From: Nibrella viscosa
Lineage (GTDB): Bacteria; Bacteroidota; Bacteroidia; Cytophagales; Spirosomataceae
Length of the DNA stretch: 64,000 bases
Reading direction: 5' to 3'
NCBI RefSeq assembly: GCF_039541875.1
Contig: NZ_BAABHB010000006.1
Span: 124,001 to 188,000, forward strand
How positions within the stretch are numbered: position 1 is the first letter of the stretch; each line of letters opens with the position of its first letter. This document shows, one piece after another, positions 25,396 to 34,586 of the stretch. A program made the position numbers and the translations under genes. A model generated the notes under the pieces. The model was not told the origin of the DNA. It did no database searches and saw only the letters and a program-made list of their open reading frames with translations.

Positions 25396-25512
25396 AAGAT
25401 GGGGTTTGGCGTTTAGGTAGTAGCGAAAGACCAGTTTTGGAATAAAGTTATCATTTTGCTGGTTACATGTTAACCGGACTTTTTTCATCTTTGTGAAGCA
25501 AATTGTTAGCCT

Positions 25513-25773
25513 ATGACTACCCTGATTGTATCTGTTTCAGATGAACAAAAGACTATGCTGGAGCAACTTTTTCAGCAGCTACACATACCCTTTGAAGAGT
25601 ATAAAGATACTGAGGGACCGGGTAAGACAACACAGGGTAAACTTGATCCTTTGGCACTCCGCACGATCATTGACTATGGCATTCACGAGCCGGAGAGTGA
25701 CATTCGGCCTTACACGCATATCGACGACTCCGCCGATTATGTCCGCCAGCTTCGCAATACTGACTGGCAATGA
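25513..25773 (+). CDS. Antitoxin-like protein of a PIN (VapBC-type) module
   Basis: 86 residues, apparently intact. The N-terminal T-T-L-I-V-S-V-S-D-E-Q-K-T-M-L-E-Q-L-F is amphipathic; the tail H-I-D-D-S-A-D-Y-V-R-Q-L-R-N-T-D-W is acidic and helical, suited to wrap a PIN toxin. No family name was recognised with certainty; the assignment rests on its position, overlapping by ATGA a downstream PIN-like gene. That toxin is broken, so the antitoxin is probably an orphan survivor. Confidence 0.65.
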   Translation: MTTLIVSVSDEQKTMLEQLFQQLHIPFEEYKDTEGPGKTTQGKLDPLALRTIIDYGIHEPESDIRPYTHIDDSADYVRQLRNTDWQ

Positions 25774-26087
25774 TACTTATCGATACATGTCTGCTAATTG
25801 ATTATTCGCGCCGGCGACAAGAAGTGATTGAGTTTGTAACCGTTGTGGGTAAAAGCAATCTGTTTTTAAATTCCATCATCTAAATGGAATTCTTACAGGG
25901 AGCATTAAATGCTGCCGACTTACGTCAGATCAGGCGGGATTTGCCGGGTTTTGCTTTGATACCCATTCAACAGCCTATCCTTAACTCAGCTACACAATTA
26001 CTGGAAATGTACCGCTTGTCCCATCAGGCCAAAATACCGGAATTTTTTTGTTGTCCCCAATACAATACTTTTAGTAAATTGTCTTAG
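25770..26087 (+). pseudogene. PIN-domain toxin (VapC-like), interrupted
   Basis: The frame starts M-I-L-I-D-T-C-L-L-I-D-Y, the classic PIN opening with its first Asp. It meets TAA at 25881-25883 and continues in the same frame with M-E-F-L-Q-G-A-L-N-A-A-D-L-R-Q-I-R-R-D-L (second acidic residue) and Y-R-L-S-H-Q-A-K-I-P-E. After that, family sequence (I-P-D-A-L-I-A-A...) is replaced by F-F-C-C-P-Q-Y after a run of seven T, and the last motif is lost. One nonsense codon plus 3' decay make an active nuclease very unlikely. Confidence 0.8.
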
Positions 26088-26090
26088 TCA

Positions 26091-26393
26091 ATGATTATGG
26101 CAGAACTTCCAGCTTTTTCGCCTGTTCCTTTCTGGGATGTTAACATGCAGCAGATTGATTATGAACGGAACGCCCGATTTGTAGTCGAGAAGGTGCTGAA
26201 TTACGGGCTATGGACTGACATAAAAGAGCTTTTACGGTTTTATGGGCCAGATCGCGTCAAAGAGGAAGCTTTACAAACTGTTTATCTGAAAAAGAAGACG
26301 CTGTCGTTCTGTTGCGCTATTTTTGACCTACGACCTGAACAGTTTAAATGCTACACACGGCAACAGTCCAGCCCGGTACGCTGGAACTACTGA
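26091..26393 (+). CDS. DUF6922-like antitoxin partner of AbiEii
   Basis: 100 residues, intact. F-S-P-V-P-F-W-D-V-N...I-D-Y-E-R-N-A-R-F-V-V-E-K-V-L-N-Y-G and the ending F-K-C-Y-T-R-Q-Q-S-S-P-V-R-W-N-Y resemble the small Bacteroidota proteins encoded directly before AbiEii-type nucleotidyltransferase toxins. It overlaps the toxin start by 46 bp, as those pairs often do. It is presumed to neutralise the toxin; here the toxin is frameshifted, so it may remain only as a remnant. Confidence 0.65.
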   Translation: MIMAELPAFSPVPFWDVNMQQIDYERNARFVVEKVLNYGLWTDIKELLRFYGPDRVKEEALQTVYLKKKTLSFCCAIFDLRPEQFKCYTRQQSSPVRWNY

Positions 26394-26964
26394 TATATTT
26401 ACAGCAGCTTTCTTAGACTCCTTTGCATTGGCCGGTAGAACCAGTCTGGCTTTACGTTTCGGTCACAGGCTTTCTGTTGATCTTGATCTATTCACGAATC
26501 GTTCTTTTGACACAGCGGCCGTTTACGAAACAATCTTAACAGCCTATCCAACACTCGTCAAAACTGATGAAGCGCAGAATACACTTAGTTTGTATATTAA
26601 TGGGGTAAAAGTAGATTTGATAGCGCACCGTTATCCTATTGTTCAGGCATTTCAGATTCAGGATAAAATTAGGCTATGGTCAATCGAGGATGTCAGTGCC
26701 ACGAAACTCGGCGCTGTAAGTAACCGGGGTGCAAAGAAAGATTTCTGGGATATTGCCGAGTTGCTAAACCACGTTTCATTGGCGCAGATGCTGGAATGGT
26801 TTTCATCAAAGTACACTAACAGCGATATTGGTTATGTCATTCGTTCGTTAACCTATTTTGATGATGCAGACCTGCAGGAGGATCCTATTAGTTTGCGAAA
26901 AGTAACCTGGGAGCAAATCCGACAGCACGTACTCCTGGCCGTCAGACAGTATGTGCGTGGGTAG
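26348..26964 (+). pseudogene. AbiEii/AbiGii-type nucleotidyltransferase toxin, frameshifted
   Basis: From the ATG at 26348 one frame reads M-L-H-T-A-T-V-Q-P-G-T-L-E-L-L-I-Y-L-Q-Q then L-S and stops at TAG 26414-26416. The rest of the family follows at once in another frame: F-L-D-S-F-A-L-A-G-R-T-S-L-A-L-R-F-G-H-R-L-S-V-D-L-D-L-F and on to 26964. Loss of one copy of a TTTC repeat near 26410 would explain the shift. The nucleotidyltransferase G-G-[ST] motif is also changed to G-R-T (GGA to AGA). Both lesions predict loss of toxicity. Confidence 0.8.
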
Positions 26965-27091
26965 CAGGACCTTACTTACGCACACATAAATTTCTCCCCA
27001 GCCCCCTTCCATCCCACCGGGAATTCCCCTATTTTTACCCATAGAACGATCCTTGTAATCCTTCTAATCCGGTAAATAGTAGTTCGCGAAT

Positions 27092-30000
27092 ATGCAATTC
27101 TCCCACCTCCACTGCCACACCCAATATTCCCTGCTCGACGGACAGGCCGATATTAAGAAACTCATCAAGAAAGCGAAAGCCGACAACATGCCCGCCGTGG
27201 CCATTACCGACCACGGCAACATGTTCGGGGTGTTTGAGTTTGTGGCCGAAGCCGCCAAGCAGGGCATCAAGCCCATTGTTGGCTGCGAGTTTTACGTGGT
27301 AGACGACCACACCCGCAAGCAGTTTACCAAGGAGCAGAAAGATATTCGGTACCACCAACTGCTACTCGCCAAGAACCCAACCGGCTACAAAAACCTGGTT
27401 AAGCTCTGCTCGCTGGGTTATATGGAAGGCCTCTACGGTAAATACCCCAGGGTTACCAAAGCGCTGATTGAAAAATACAAAGAGGGTCTGATTGCCACTA
27501 CCTGCTGTATCGGGGCTATTGTGCCCAAAACGATTCTGAGAAAAGGGGAGGATGAGGGCGAAAAAGAGTTTAAATGGTGGCTCGACCGGTTTGGAGACGA
27601 TTATTACGTAGAACTCCAGCGGCACGAAATACCCGATCAGATTAAAGCTAACGAAGTACTGGTTAAGTTTGCTACCAAGTACAATGTAAAAATTATTGCG
27701 TCGAATGATTCGCACTACGTGGATCGCGACGATTGGGTGGCCCACGATATTCTGTTGTGCGTAAACACCGGCGAAAAGCAGAGCACGCCCTCGATGAAGG
27801 AATTCAGCGACGACGAAGCAATGCCTAAAAATACCCGGTTTGCGTTTTTCTCCGATCAGTTCTATTTCAAGAACACCCAGGAGATGAGCAACCTGTTTCA
27901 CGACCTGCCGCAGGCTATCGACAATACCAACGAGATTGTCGATAAGGTGGAGACGCTTAAACTGAAACGGGATATTCTGCTGCCTAACTTCCCCATCCCC
28001 AACGCGTTTCAGATTCACGACGACGATGTTGCCAATCAGTGGGAGTACCTGAAACACCTGACGTTTGAGGGAGCCCGGAAACGGTACGGCGAAATTGAGT
28101 CACACGTACAGGAGCGCCTTGATTTTGAGCTTTTTACCATAAAAACCATGGGGTTTGCCGGCTACTTCCTGATCGTGGCCGACTTTATCAAAGCCGGGCG
28201 CGATTTGGGTGTGATGGTGGGGCCGGGGCGGGGTTCGGCCGCGGGCTCGGCGGTAGCCTACTGCATCGGCATTACCAATATAGACCCGATTAAGTACGAC
28301 CTGCTCTTTGAACGATTCCTGAACCCCGACCGAAAGTCGATGCCCGATATTGATACGGACTTCGACGATGAAGGGCGCCAGAAGGTGATTGATTATGTGG
28401 TGCAGAAGTACGGTAAACAGCAGGTAGCCGCCATTGTGACCTACGGTACCATGGCCGCCAAATCGGCGATCAAGGATGTCTCGCGGGTAATGGACCTGCC
28501 CCTCAACGACGCCAATGCACTCGCCAAACTTGTGCCCGATAAGCCGACGTACAACATGACGCTCCGGCGGATTTTTGAAGATCCCATTGACGGCCCCGGT
28601 GGTCTGTCCAATCTGATTCAGCCCGAAGAGGTTGAAAATGTGAAACGAATGCGGGCTCTGGAAGCGGGTGATCAGAGTGTAGGGCGGGCCATGAAGCTGA
28701 TTGATACCGAGAAGGTGCAGAATGTGCTTCAGCAGGCGCGCCGGCTGGAAGGTACCGTCCGGAACACAGGGGTTCACGCGGCCGGTATCATCATCGCCCC
28801 CGATGACCTGTCGAATATCGTACCCGTTTCAACCTCCAAAGATACTAACCTCATTATCACCCAGTATGAGGGGAAAGTAATTGAAGATGCAGGGGTTATT
28901 AAGATGGACTTTCTGGGGTTGCGAAACCTCACCATCATTAAGGAGTGCCTGCGGCTGGTGAAGCAGAACCACGGGGGGCTGTTTGTCAACGGGGTTGAAA
29001 CAGACATCGACGATATTCCGCTCGATGATCCGAAGGCGTATGAGCTGTTTCAGCGGGGTGAAACCAACGCTATTTTCCAGTTTGAATCCGACGGGATGAA
29101 GAAATACATGAAGGACCTCAAGCCCGACCGGTTTGAAGACCTGATTGCGATGAACGCTTTGTACCGCCCCGGCCCAATTCAGTACATACCGACATTTATT
29201 AATCGGAAGCACGGCCGCGAGGAGGTAAAGTACGACCTTCCCGAAATGGAGGAGTACCTGGCTGATACCTACGGTATTACGGTTTACCAGGAGCAGTTGA
29301 TGCTACTGTCGCAAAAGCTGGGTAACTTTACCAAAGGCGATGCCGACGTGCTGCGGAAGGCGATGGGTAAGAAGCAGAAAGACGTGCTCGATAAGATGAA
29401 GGGAAAGTTTATGGATGGCTGCAAAGCCAACGGGCTGAACCTGAAAATCTGCGAAAAAGTCTGGACCGACTGGGAAGCCTTTGCGTCGTACGCCTTTAAT
29501 AAGTCGCACTCGACCTGCTACGCGTTTGTCGCTTACCAGACGGCCTACCTAAAAACCTACTACCCGGCCGAGTACATGGCAGCCGTATTGACCTCCTGCC
29601 TGGGCAACATCGAAAAGATTACCTTCTTCCTCGAAGAGTGTAAGAACCTGGGTATTCCGGTGCTGGGCCCCGATGTGAATGAATCGGAGCGGGTGTTTGG
29701 GGTAAACAAAAAAGGCGAAATCCGCTTCGGTCTGGCGGGGATCAAAGGAGCGGGTGATGCCGCCGTTGAAGCCATTATTGACGAGCGTACGAGTAATGGG
29801 CCGTTTAAAGATGTCTTCGATTTCATGATTCGGGTTAACCTGCGCACCGTAAACAAGAAAACGCTCGAATCGCTGGCCTATGCCGGTGGGTTTGATGCCC
29901 TGGATGAGTACCACCGGGCGCAGTACTTTGATATACCGGCCGGCGAAACCTCGTCGTTCCTGGAAAAGCTGATTCGCTACGCCAACAACTACCACCAGGA

Positions 30001-30727
30001 TAAAGCCGCAGCCCAGAACTCCCTGTTTGGCTCGATGGTCGGCGGGGTCATGGAAATTTCCCGCCCCAAAGCGCCGACGGTACCGCCGTGGAATCAGATT
30101 GAAAAGCTGAAGTTTGAAAAAGAAGTCGTCGGCTTTTACATCACCGGTCACCCGCTGGATGAGTTCCGCATTGAGATGGACGCCTTCTGCAACTGTCAGC
30201 TCGACCAGGTGTACGAATCCAAATCGCCGGAAATTAAGGTCGGTGGTATTGTTACGTCGGTTATCAATAAAATTGCCCGCAATGGTAACCCTTTCCTGAT
30301 CTTCAAGCTGGAAGACTACAACGGGTCGCTGGAGATGACCTTGTTCGGCGAAGACTTTGTCCGGATGGGGCAATATGTCGAAATGGGCCGTTTTCTGCAC
30401 GTAACGGGCAAGACCCAGAATCGCTGGAACTCGGATGCGCTGGAGTTTAAGCCGACCAGCATCCGGCTGCTCAGCGAAATGCGCGATAAATTCTGCAAAG
30501 AACTGCGGGTTACGCTGGAACTGGGCTACCTCAATGAGCAGGTAGTCGCCCGCATGGGTGAACTGACCAAAGCCTACCCCGGCAACTGCACCCTGATCCT
30601 GACCGTTGCCGATCCCGATGAGCGCGTGGAAGTAAGCCTGTTGTCACGCACGGTAAAAGTCCGCCCGGCCAACGAACTGGTGCGGGCATTGGAGCAGATT
30701 GACGGGGTAAGTTGTAAGGTGGCCTAA
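27092..30727 (+). CDS. dnaE: DNA polymerase III alpha subunit
   Basis: 1211 residues, normal DnaE length. The N-terminal PHP domain starts F-S-H-L-H-C-H-T-Q-Y-S-L-L-D-G. The Pol III catalytic domain has G-P-G-R-G-S-A-A-G-S and the active-site P-D-I-D-T-D-F. Further on are helix-hairpin-helix sequence (A-G-I-K-G-A-G-D-A-A) and a C-terminal OB fold from about residue 1040. It is the replicative polymerase that copies the chromosome. It is the one clearly essential housekeeping gene in the window and appears monocistronic, with a strong terminator after it. The start ATG at 27092 gives the family N-terminus directly. Confidence 0.97.
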   Translation: MQFSHLHCHTQYSLLDGQADIKKLIKKAKADNMPAVAITDHGNMFGVFEFVAEAAKQGIKPIVGCEFYVVDDHTRKQFTKEQKDIRYHQLLLAKNPTGYKNLVKLCSLGYMEGLYGKYPRVTKALIEKYKEGLIATTCCIGAIVPKTILRKGEDEGEKEFKWWLDRFGDDYYVELQRHEIPDQIKANEVLVKFATKYNVKIIASNDSHYVDRDDWVAHDILLCVNTGEKQSTPSMKEFSDDEAMPKNTRFAFFSDQFYFKNTQEMSNLFHDLPQAIDNTNEIVDKVETLKLKRDILLPNFPIPNAFQIHDDDVANQWEYLKHLTFEGARKRYGEIESHVQERLDFELFTIKTMGFAGYFLIVADFIKAGRDLGVMVGPGRGSAAGSAVAYCIGITNIDPIKYDLLFERFLNPDRKSMPDIDTDFDDEGRQKVIDYVVQKYGKQQVAAIVTYGTMAAKSAIKDVSRVMDLPLNDANALAKLVPDKPTYNMTLRRIFEDPIDGPGGLSNLIQPEEVENVKRMRALEAGDQSVGRAMKLIDTEKVQNVLQQARRLEGTVRNTGVHAAGIIIAPDDLSNIVPVSTSKDTNLIITQYEGKVIEDAGVIKMDFLGLRNLTIIKECLRLVKQNHGGLFVNGVETDIDDIPLDDPKAYELFQRGETNAIFQFESDGMKKYMKDLKPDRFEDLIAMNALYRPGPIQYIPTFINRKHGREEVKYDLPEMEEYLADTYGITVYQEQLMLLSQKLGNFTKGDADVLRKAMGKKQKDVLDKMKGKFMDGCKANGLNLKICEKVWTDWEAFASYAFNKSHSTCYAFVAYQTAYLKTYYPAEYMAAVLTSCLGNIEKITFFLEECKNLGIPVLGPDVNESERVFGVNKKGEIRFGLAGIKGAGDAAVEAIIDERTSNGPFKDVFDFMIRVNLRTVNKKTLESLAYAGGFDALDEYHRAQYFDIPAGETSSFLEKLIRYANNYHQDKAAAQNSLFGSMVGGVMEISRPKAPTVPPWNQIEKLKFEKEVVGFYITGHPLDEFRIEMDAFCNCQLDQVYESKSPEIKVGGIVTSVINKIARNGNPFLIFKLEDYNGSLEMTLFGEDFVRMGQYVEMGRFLHVTGKTQNRWNSDALEFKPTSIRLLSEMRDKFCKELRVTLELGYLNEQVVARMGELTKAYPGNCTLILTVADPDERVEVSLLSRTVKVRPANELVRALEQIDGVSCKVA

Positions 30728-30746
30728 CTAAATAGTTCTTATCGTT

Positions 30747-30785
30747 GCCTCCGGAAGTCGGCTCCTGGCTTCCGGAGGCTTTGTT
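30747..30785 (+). terminator. Rho-independent terminator of dnaE
   Basis: GCCTCCGGAAG pairs with CTTCCGGAGGC, followed by TTTGTTTTT. Confidence 0.88.
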
Positions 30786-30899
30786 TTTCAACCTATGCAG
30801 CAAGCAAGTGAAAACCTAAAGCGGTTGATTTGCGTTGCATTATTAGCGATCCTATGTCATTACAAATACGTTTTAACTTACCTGCTGATTTTAAATCAA

Positions 30900-31298
30900 A
30901 TGACGTCATTGGAACTTGTCCAACAGTATTACAGTGCTTTTAACAACAAAGACTGGTCGGGTATGCTGGCCCTGCTGCATTCAGAAGTACGCCATGAACC
31001 GAACCAGGGTGATCCGCGAATCGGCATTGAGAAGTTCACCGACTTTCTTCGGCATATGGATGAGTCCTACGAAGAGACTTTAACAGATATGGTGTTCTTC
31101 ATAGAGCCGTCTGGCCAACGAGTAGCGGTTGAGTTTATGGTCAATGGTGTTTATAAGCAAGGGGGAGAGGGCTTGCCCAAAGCAAATGGCCAGCGGTATG
31201 TGTTGCCGGCGGCTGCTTTTCTGGAAGTGACGGATGGAAAAATCAGCCGGGTGACCACCTATTACAACCTGCCACTCTGGATTAAACGGGTTTCCTAA
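30900..31298 (+). CDS. SnoaL/NTF2-like ketosteroid-isomerase-fold protein
   Basis: 132 residues from the ATG at 30900: M-T-S-L-E-L-V-Q-Q-Y-Y-S-A-F-N-N-K-D-W-S-G-M-L-A-L-L is the typical first helix pair of SnoaL-like proteins, followed by curved strands ending I-S-R-V-T-T-Y-Y-N-L-P-L-W. An in-frame start 35 codons earlier only adds a hydrophobic leader of poor quality and is rejected. Members are isomerases, cyclases or stress proteins and cannot be told apart from sequence. It lies 3 bp before a GNAT acetyltransferase, so the two are probably one operon. Confidence 0.8.
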   Translation: MTSLELVQQYYSAFNNKDWSGMLALLHSEVRHEPNQGDPRIGIEKFTDFLRHMDESYEETLTDMVFFIEPSGQRVAVEFMVNGVYKQGGEGLPKANGQRYVLPAAAFLEVTDGKISRVTTYYNLPLWIKRVS

Positions 31299-31301
31299 CG
31301 A

Positions 31302-31907
31302 ATGCCTCAGGAGTCATTAATTTATCTTACAAAAGTCGGGGAAGAGATTGGGCAAGTGGTGGATGATCTGGCGGCTTTGCGCATTCGGGTGTTCCGTGAT
31401 TTTCCGTATCTCTATGATGGGTCTTTCGACTATGAGAAGGACTACCTGAAGCCGTATACGCAGTCGGAGCGTTCCTTTTTATTTGCCGTGTATCACGGTC
31501 AGCAGATGGTCGGGGCTACCACGGGCCTCCCGCTGGTCGACGAAATGCTGGAGATTCGGCAACCGTTCGAACGAGCCCCATACGATCTCACTACCATTTT
31601 TTACTTCGGCGAGAGTCTGCTGCTGCCCGAGTTTCGCGGGCAGGGAATAGGGCACCGTTTTTTCGATGAACGGGAAGCCTTCGCCCGTAGTTTTCACGCG
31701 TACACCCTGGCGTGTTTCTGTTCGGTCGATCGGCCGGACGATCATCCGGCCAGACCGGCCAACTACCGGCCGAACGATGGGTTCTGGCTGAAACGGGGCT
31801 ACCGCAAAGAACCAGCCCTAAAAGCTACGCTGACCTGGCCGGATATTGGCGAAGATACGGCTTCGCCGAAGTCGATGTTATTTTGGACGAAGAAACTCAA
31901 AGAGTGA
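31302..31907 (+). CDS. GNAT-family N-acetyltransferase
   Basis: 201 residues. Acetyl-CoA-binding motif A is L-L-P-E-F-R-G-Q-G-I-G-H-R-F-F. Upstream strands include R-S-F-L-F-A-V-Y-H-G-Q-Q-M-V-G-A-T-T-G. The C-terminal half with Y-T-L-A-C-F-C-S-V-D-R-P-D-D-H-P fits a subgroup common in Proteobacteria and Bacteroidota. The acceptor is unknown. The stop codon (AAA GAG TGA) lies in a long inverted repeat, and a nitrilase-superfamily gene follows in the same direction. Confidence 0.82.
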   Translation: MPQESLIYLTKVGEEIGQVVDDLAALRIRVFRDFPYLYDGSFDYEKDYLKPYTQSERSFLFAVYHGQQMVGATTGLPLVDEMLEIRQPFERAPYDLTTIFYFGESLLLPEFRGQGIGHRFFDEREAFARSFHAYTLACFCSVDRPDDHPARPANYRPNDGFWLKRGYRKEPALKATLTWPDIGEDTASPKSMLFWTKKLKE

Positions 31908-31975
31908 ATGAGCGAAAGAGCGAAAGAGTGGTGCCGATCCGGTGATATCCTCGCTCGTTCACTCATTCACTCTTT
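31899..31975. repeat. Intergenic inverted repeat over the GNAT stop codon
   Basis: AAAGAGTGAATGAG (31899-31912) faces CTCATTCACTCTTT (31962-31975), a perfect 14-bp match. The left side contains GAGCGAAAGAGCGAAAGAG copies also seen at 6501-6525. Confidence 0.75.
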
Positions 31976-31984
31976 AAATTAGCT

Positions 31985-32884
31985 ATGAACGTAACCGTTG
32001 CCACTGCTCAATATCCTATAACGGAGCATACCAGTTTCGCCAACTGGCGTACGCACATCACCCAATGGGTGGAGGAGGCTGTTAATCAGAAGGCACAATT
32101 GTTGCTGTTTCCGGAATATGGTTCGATGGAACTGGTGAGCCTGTTTTCGCCTGAGGTGCGGGATGATATTCGGTGGCAGGTGCAGGAACTGCACGTGCTG
32201 CGTGCCGATTTCATCGGGGTGTTTGCTGAACTGGCCAGGCAGTGTGGTGTCATCATTGTGGCACCCAGTCTGCCGGTTGCTGAAGAGGGGAATATCGTTA
32301 ACCGAGCCTATGTGTTTTCGCCGAAAGGGCTGGCAGGCTACCAGGATAAATTCTTCATGACCCGGTTTGAGGATGAAGTGTGGGGCATTCGCAGTGCACC
32401 CAAAACACTGTCGGTCTTTGAAGCGGAATGGGGCAGCTTTGGCATTCAGATTTGTTACGATATTGAGTTTGCACTGGGGTCTCAACTCTTGAGTGCCGCC
32501 GGGGCATCGGTTATTCTGGCCCCCAGTTGTACCGAAACTATTCGGGGCGCTACGCGGGTGCATGTGGGTGCCAGAGCCAGAGCGCTGGAAAATCAGGCCT
32601 ATACCATTATTTCGCAGACCGTCGGCAACGCGCTCTGGTCACCGGCGGTGGATATCAACTACGGCTTTGCGGCCATGTACTGCACGCCCGACAGCAATTT
32701 ACCGGAAGAGGGAATCCTGACGGCTGAAACACCCCAAATGGAAGGCTGGCTGACGCATACCCTCGACATGACGAAGATTGAAGCCGTCCGGACCGAAGGG
32801 CAGGTCTTTAACTTTAAAGACAGCCAGCGGCTGATGTCGGGCTTCCTGCATGAGAAGGTCGAGGTCGTTAAGCGGCAGGTTTAA
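31985..32884 (+). CDS. Carbon-nitrogen hydrolase (nitrilase superfamily)
   Basis: 299 residues with the complete Glu-Lys-Cys triad: E44 (L-F-P-E-Y-G-S), K122 (Y-Q-D-K-F-F-M-T) and C157 (I-Q-I-C-Y-D-I-E-F). The order and spacing are those of the amidase/omega-amidase branches. Such enzymes hydrolyse amides or nitriles, or transfer the acyl group, in the cytoplasm. It often accompanies GNAT proteins of the type found just upstream, and here the pair is separated only by the inverted repeat. The substrate is not known. Confidence 0.87.
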   Translation: MNVTVATAQYPITEHTSFANWRTHITQWVEEAVNQKAQLLLFPEYGSMELVSLFSPEVRDDIRWQVQELHVLRADFIGVFAELARQCGVIIVAPSLPVAEEGNIVNRAYVFSPKGLAGYQDKFFMTRFEDEVWGIRSAPKTLSVFEAEWGSFGIQICYDIEFALGSQLLSAAGASVILAPSCTETIRGATRVHVGARARALENQAYTIISQTVGNALWSPAVDINYGFAAMYCTPDSNLPEEGILTAETPQMEGWLTHTLDMTKIEAVRTEGQVFNFKDSQRLMSGFLHEKVEVVKRQV

Positions 32885-32993
32885 TCAGACAGGGTTTTGC
32901 CTTTCAAAAGGTCATCATACGTTTTGGAACTTAATCGGCCCGAACGGGTTTATGGAAGAGAATTTGATCTGCAACATTTAAACTTGTTTTGTT

Positions 32994-33317
32994 ATGGCAT
33001 CAAGAGCTATTGAAGCAACCGACGCGAACTTCAACGATTTAATTAATTCCGATAAACCCGTACTGGTAGACTTCTGGGCCGAATGGTGCGGTCCCTGTAA
33101 GATGATTGGCCCGGTAGTAGAGCAACTTGCCGACGAGTACGATGGGCAGGCTGTGGTTGCTAAAATGGACGTTGACCAGAACGCCCGTATCCCCATGCAG
33201 TTTGGCATCCGCAGTATCCCAACGTTGATGGTTTTTAAGAACGGTCAGATGGTCGATAAAGTGATTGGTGCCGTGCCCAAGACCGTTTTGGAGCAGAAAC
33301 TGAAAGCTGCGTTATAA
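32994..33317 (+). CDS. trxA: Thioredoxin
   Basis: 107 residues, standard thioredoxin length. V-D-F-W-A-E-W-C32-G-P-C35-K is the redox site; the cis-Pro loop is R-S-I-P-T-L. It reduces disulfides of cytoplasmic proteins such as ribonucleotide reductase and peroxidases. It is monocistronic with a terminator immediately after. Confidence 0.96.
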   Translation: MASRAIEATDANFNDLINSDKPVLVDFWAEWCGPCKMIGPVVEQLADEYDGQAVVAKMDVDQNARIPMQFGIRSIPTLMVFKNGQMVDKVIGAVPKTVLEQKLKAAL

Positions 33318-33337
33318 AATACGTTACTGATAAATGC

Positions 33338-33367
33338 AAAAGGCCAGGCTTAAACGTCTGGCCTTTT
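33338..33367. terminator. Bidirectional terminator between trxA and the ligase operon
   Basis: AAAAGGCCAG pairs with CTGGCCTTTT across a 10-nt loop; A-run before and T-run after serve both convergent transcripts. Confidence 0.85.
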
Positions 33368-33388
33368 GGTTTAAGTACGTACGTCGTC

Positions 33389-34585
33389 TTAAATTGCCTC
33401 CAGAATAACTGCACAGGCCTGACGTATTTGCGGTTCGGTAATAATTAAGGGCGGGGCTATGCGCATGGAATTGTTGCAGAACAGAAACCAGTCAGTTATG
33501 ACCCCGCAGCCGGCCTGCCCCCGATCAATGGCCCGGTCGATAATAGGCTTGAGTATCTCGAATGACTCAAATTCTGCTGCCAGCATCAGCCCTTTACCCC
33601 GTATGTTCTTAATGGCTGGATGAACCAGCAGTTGCCGAAATAACTGACCTTTCGCTTCGGCGGCTTCGTGCAAATGCTCCTCCTGGATGGTCTGTAGCGT
33701 AGCCAGTGAAGCGGCACAACTCACCGGATGCCCGCCAAAGGTGGTGATGTGCCCCAGAAGGGGGTTGTTCCTGAAAACGCCCATTACCGCCGGCGAACTG
33801 ATAAAGGCCCCGATAGGCATACCGCCCCCCATGCCTTTGGCGCAGACCACCACATCCGGCACCACCCCGTATCCCTCAAACGCCCAGAAGGTACCCGTGC
33901 GACCGAATCCGGTTTGTATTTCGTCAAAAATCAGCAACGCACCTACATCTGAACACCGCCGGCGAACCGCCTGCAGGTAGGCTGTCTCCGGCACCCGGAC
34001 TCCGGCTTCGCCCTGAATAACTTCCATAATTACGGCGGCTGTACGACTGGTAATCAGTTCCAGATCCTCGTGGTTACCGTGCTGAATATGCCGGATGTCG
34101 GGCAGGAGGGGGCGGTAGTTGCGCTTGAAGTCTTCGCTGCTGCCTAGCGACAGGGCTCCCTGCGTAGAGCCGTGATACGAATTGAAACAGGAAATCAGTT
34201 CAGTGCGGCCGGTATACCGCTTGGCCAGTTTCATGGCTCCCTCAATGGCTTCCGTTCCGGAGTTGGTGAAATAAACATTACTCAGGGTGGAGGGGAGCGT
34301 CTGCGCTAAGGCATGCGCCAGTTGCACCTGCGGGCTTTGCACAAATTCGCCGTACACCATCAGATGCATGTATTTGTCCAACTGCTGCTGAATAGCCCCA
34401 ACCACATTGGGATGCCGGTGACCCACATTGCTGACGCCAATGCCCGAGATCAGATCAATATATTGCTGCTCATCCGTGCCGTATAGGTAAACGCCCTCGG
34501 CCCGGTCAATTTCCAGCGCCAGCGGGAAGTCTGAGGTCTGGGCGAGATGCTGAAAAAAAAGTTGTCGATGAGTCAGTGATTCCAT
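33389..34585 (-). CDS. Class III (acetylornithine/GABA-type) aminotransferase
   Basis: 398 residues. PLP-fold motifs: N-S-G-T-E-A-I-E-G-A-M-K-L-A, I-F-D-E-I-Q-T-G-F-G-R-T-G, and the Schiff-base Lys in V-V-C-A-K-G-M-G-G-G-M-P-I-G. The ATG at 34585 begins M-E-S-L-T-H-R-Q-L-F-F; an upstream extension is rejected because it overlaps the preceding gene and is low-complexity. These enzymes move an amino group at the omega position of an amino acid or a semialdehyde. It is the last gene of a six-gene operon (1-bp gap to the gene before) and may produce or consume a diamine or omega-amino acid that the ligases join. Confidence 0.9.
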   Translation of the reverse strand: MESLTHRQLFFQHLAQTSDFPLALEIDRAEGVYLYGTDEQQYIDLISGIGVSNVGHRHPNVVGAIQQQLDKYMHLMVYGEFVQSPQVQLAHALAQTLPSTLSNVYFTNSGTEAIEGAMKLAKRYTGRTELISCFNSYHGSTQGALSLGSSEDFKRNYRPLLPDIRHIQHGNHEDLELITSRTAAVIMEVIQGEAGVRVPETAYLQAVRRRCSDVGALLIFDEIQTGFGRTGTFWAFEGYGVVPDVVVCAKGMGGGMPIGAFISSPAVMGVFRNNPLLGHITTFGGHPVSCAASLATLQTIQEEHLHEAAEAKGQLFRQLLVHPAIKNIRGKGLMLAAEFESFEILKPIIDRAIDRGQAGCGVITDWFLFCNNSMRIAPPLIITEPQIRQACAVILEAI

Positions 34586-34586
34586 C

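Noticed and set aside
25513..26964. Mobile element carrying the two toxin-antitoxin modules
   Set aside because: The stretch looks AT-richer than its neighbours, but no integrase, transposase, terminal repeat or attachment site was found.
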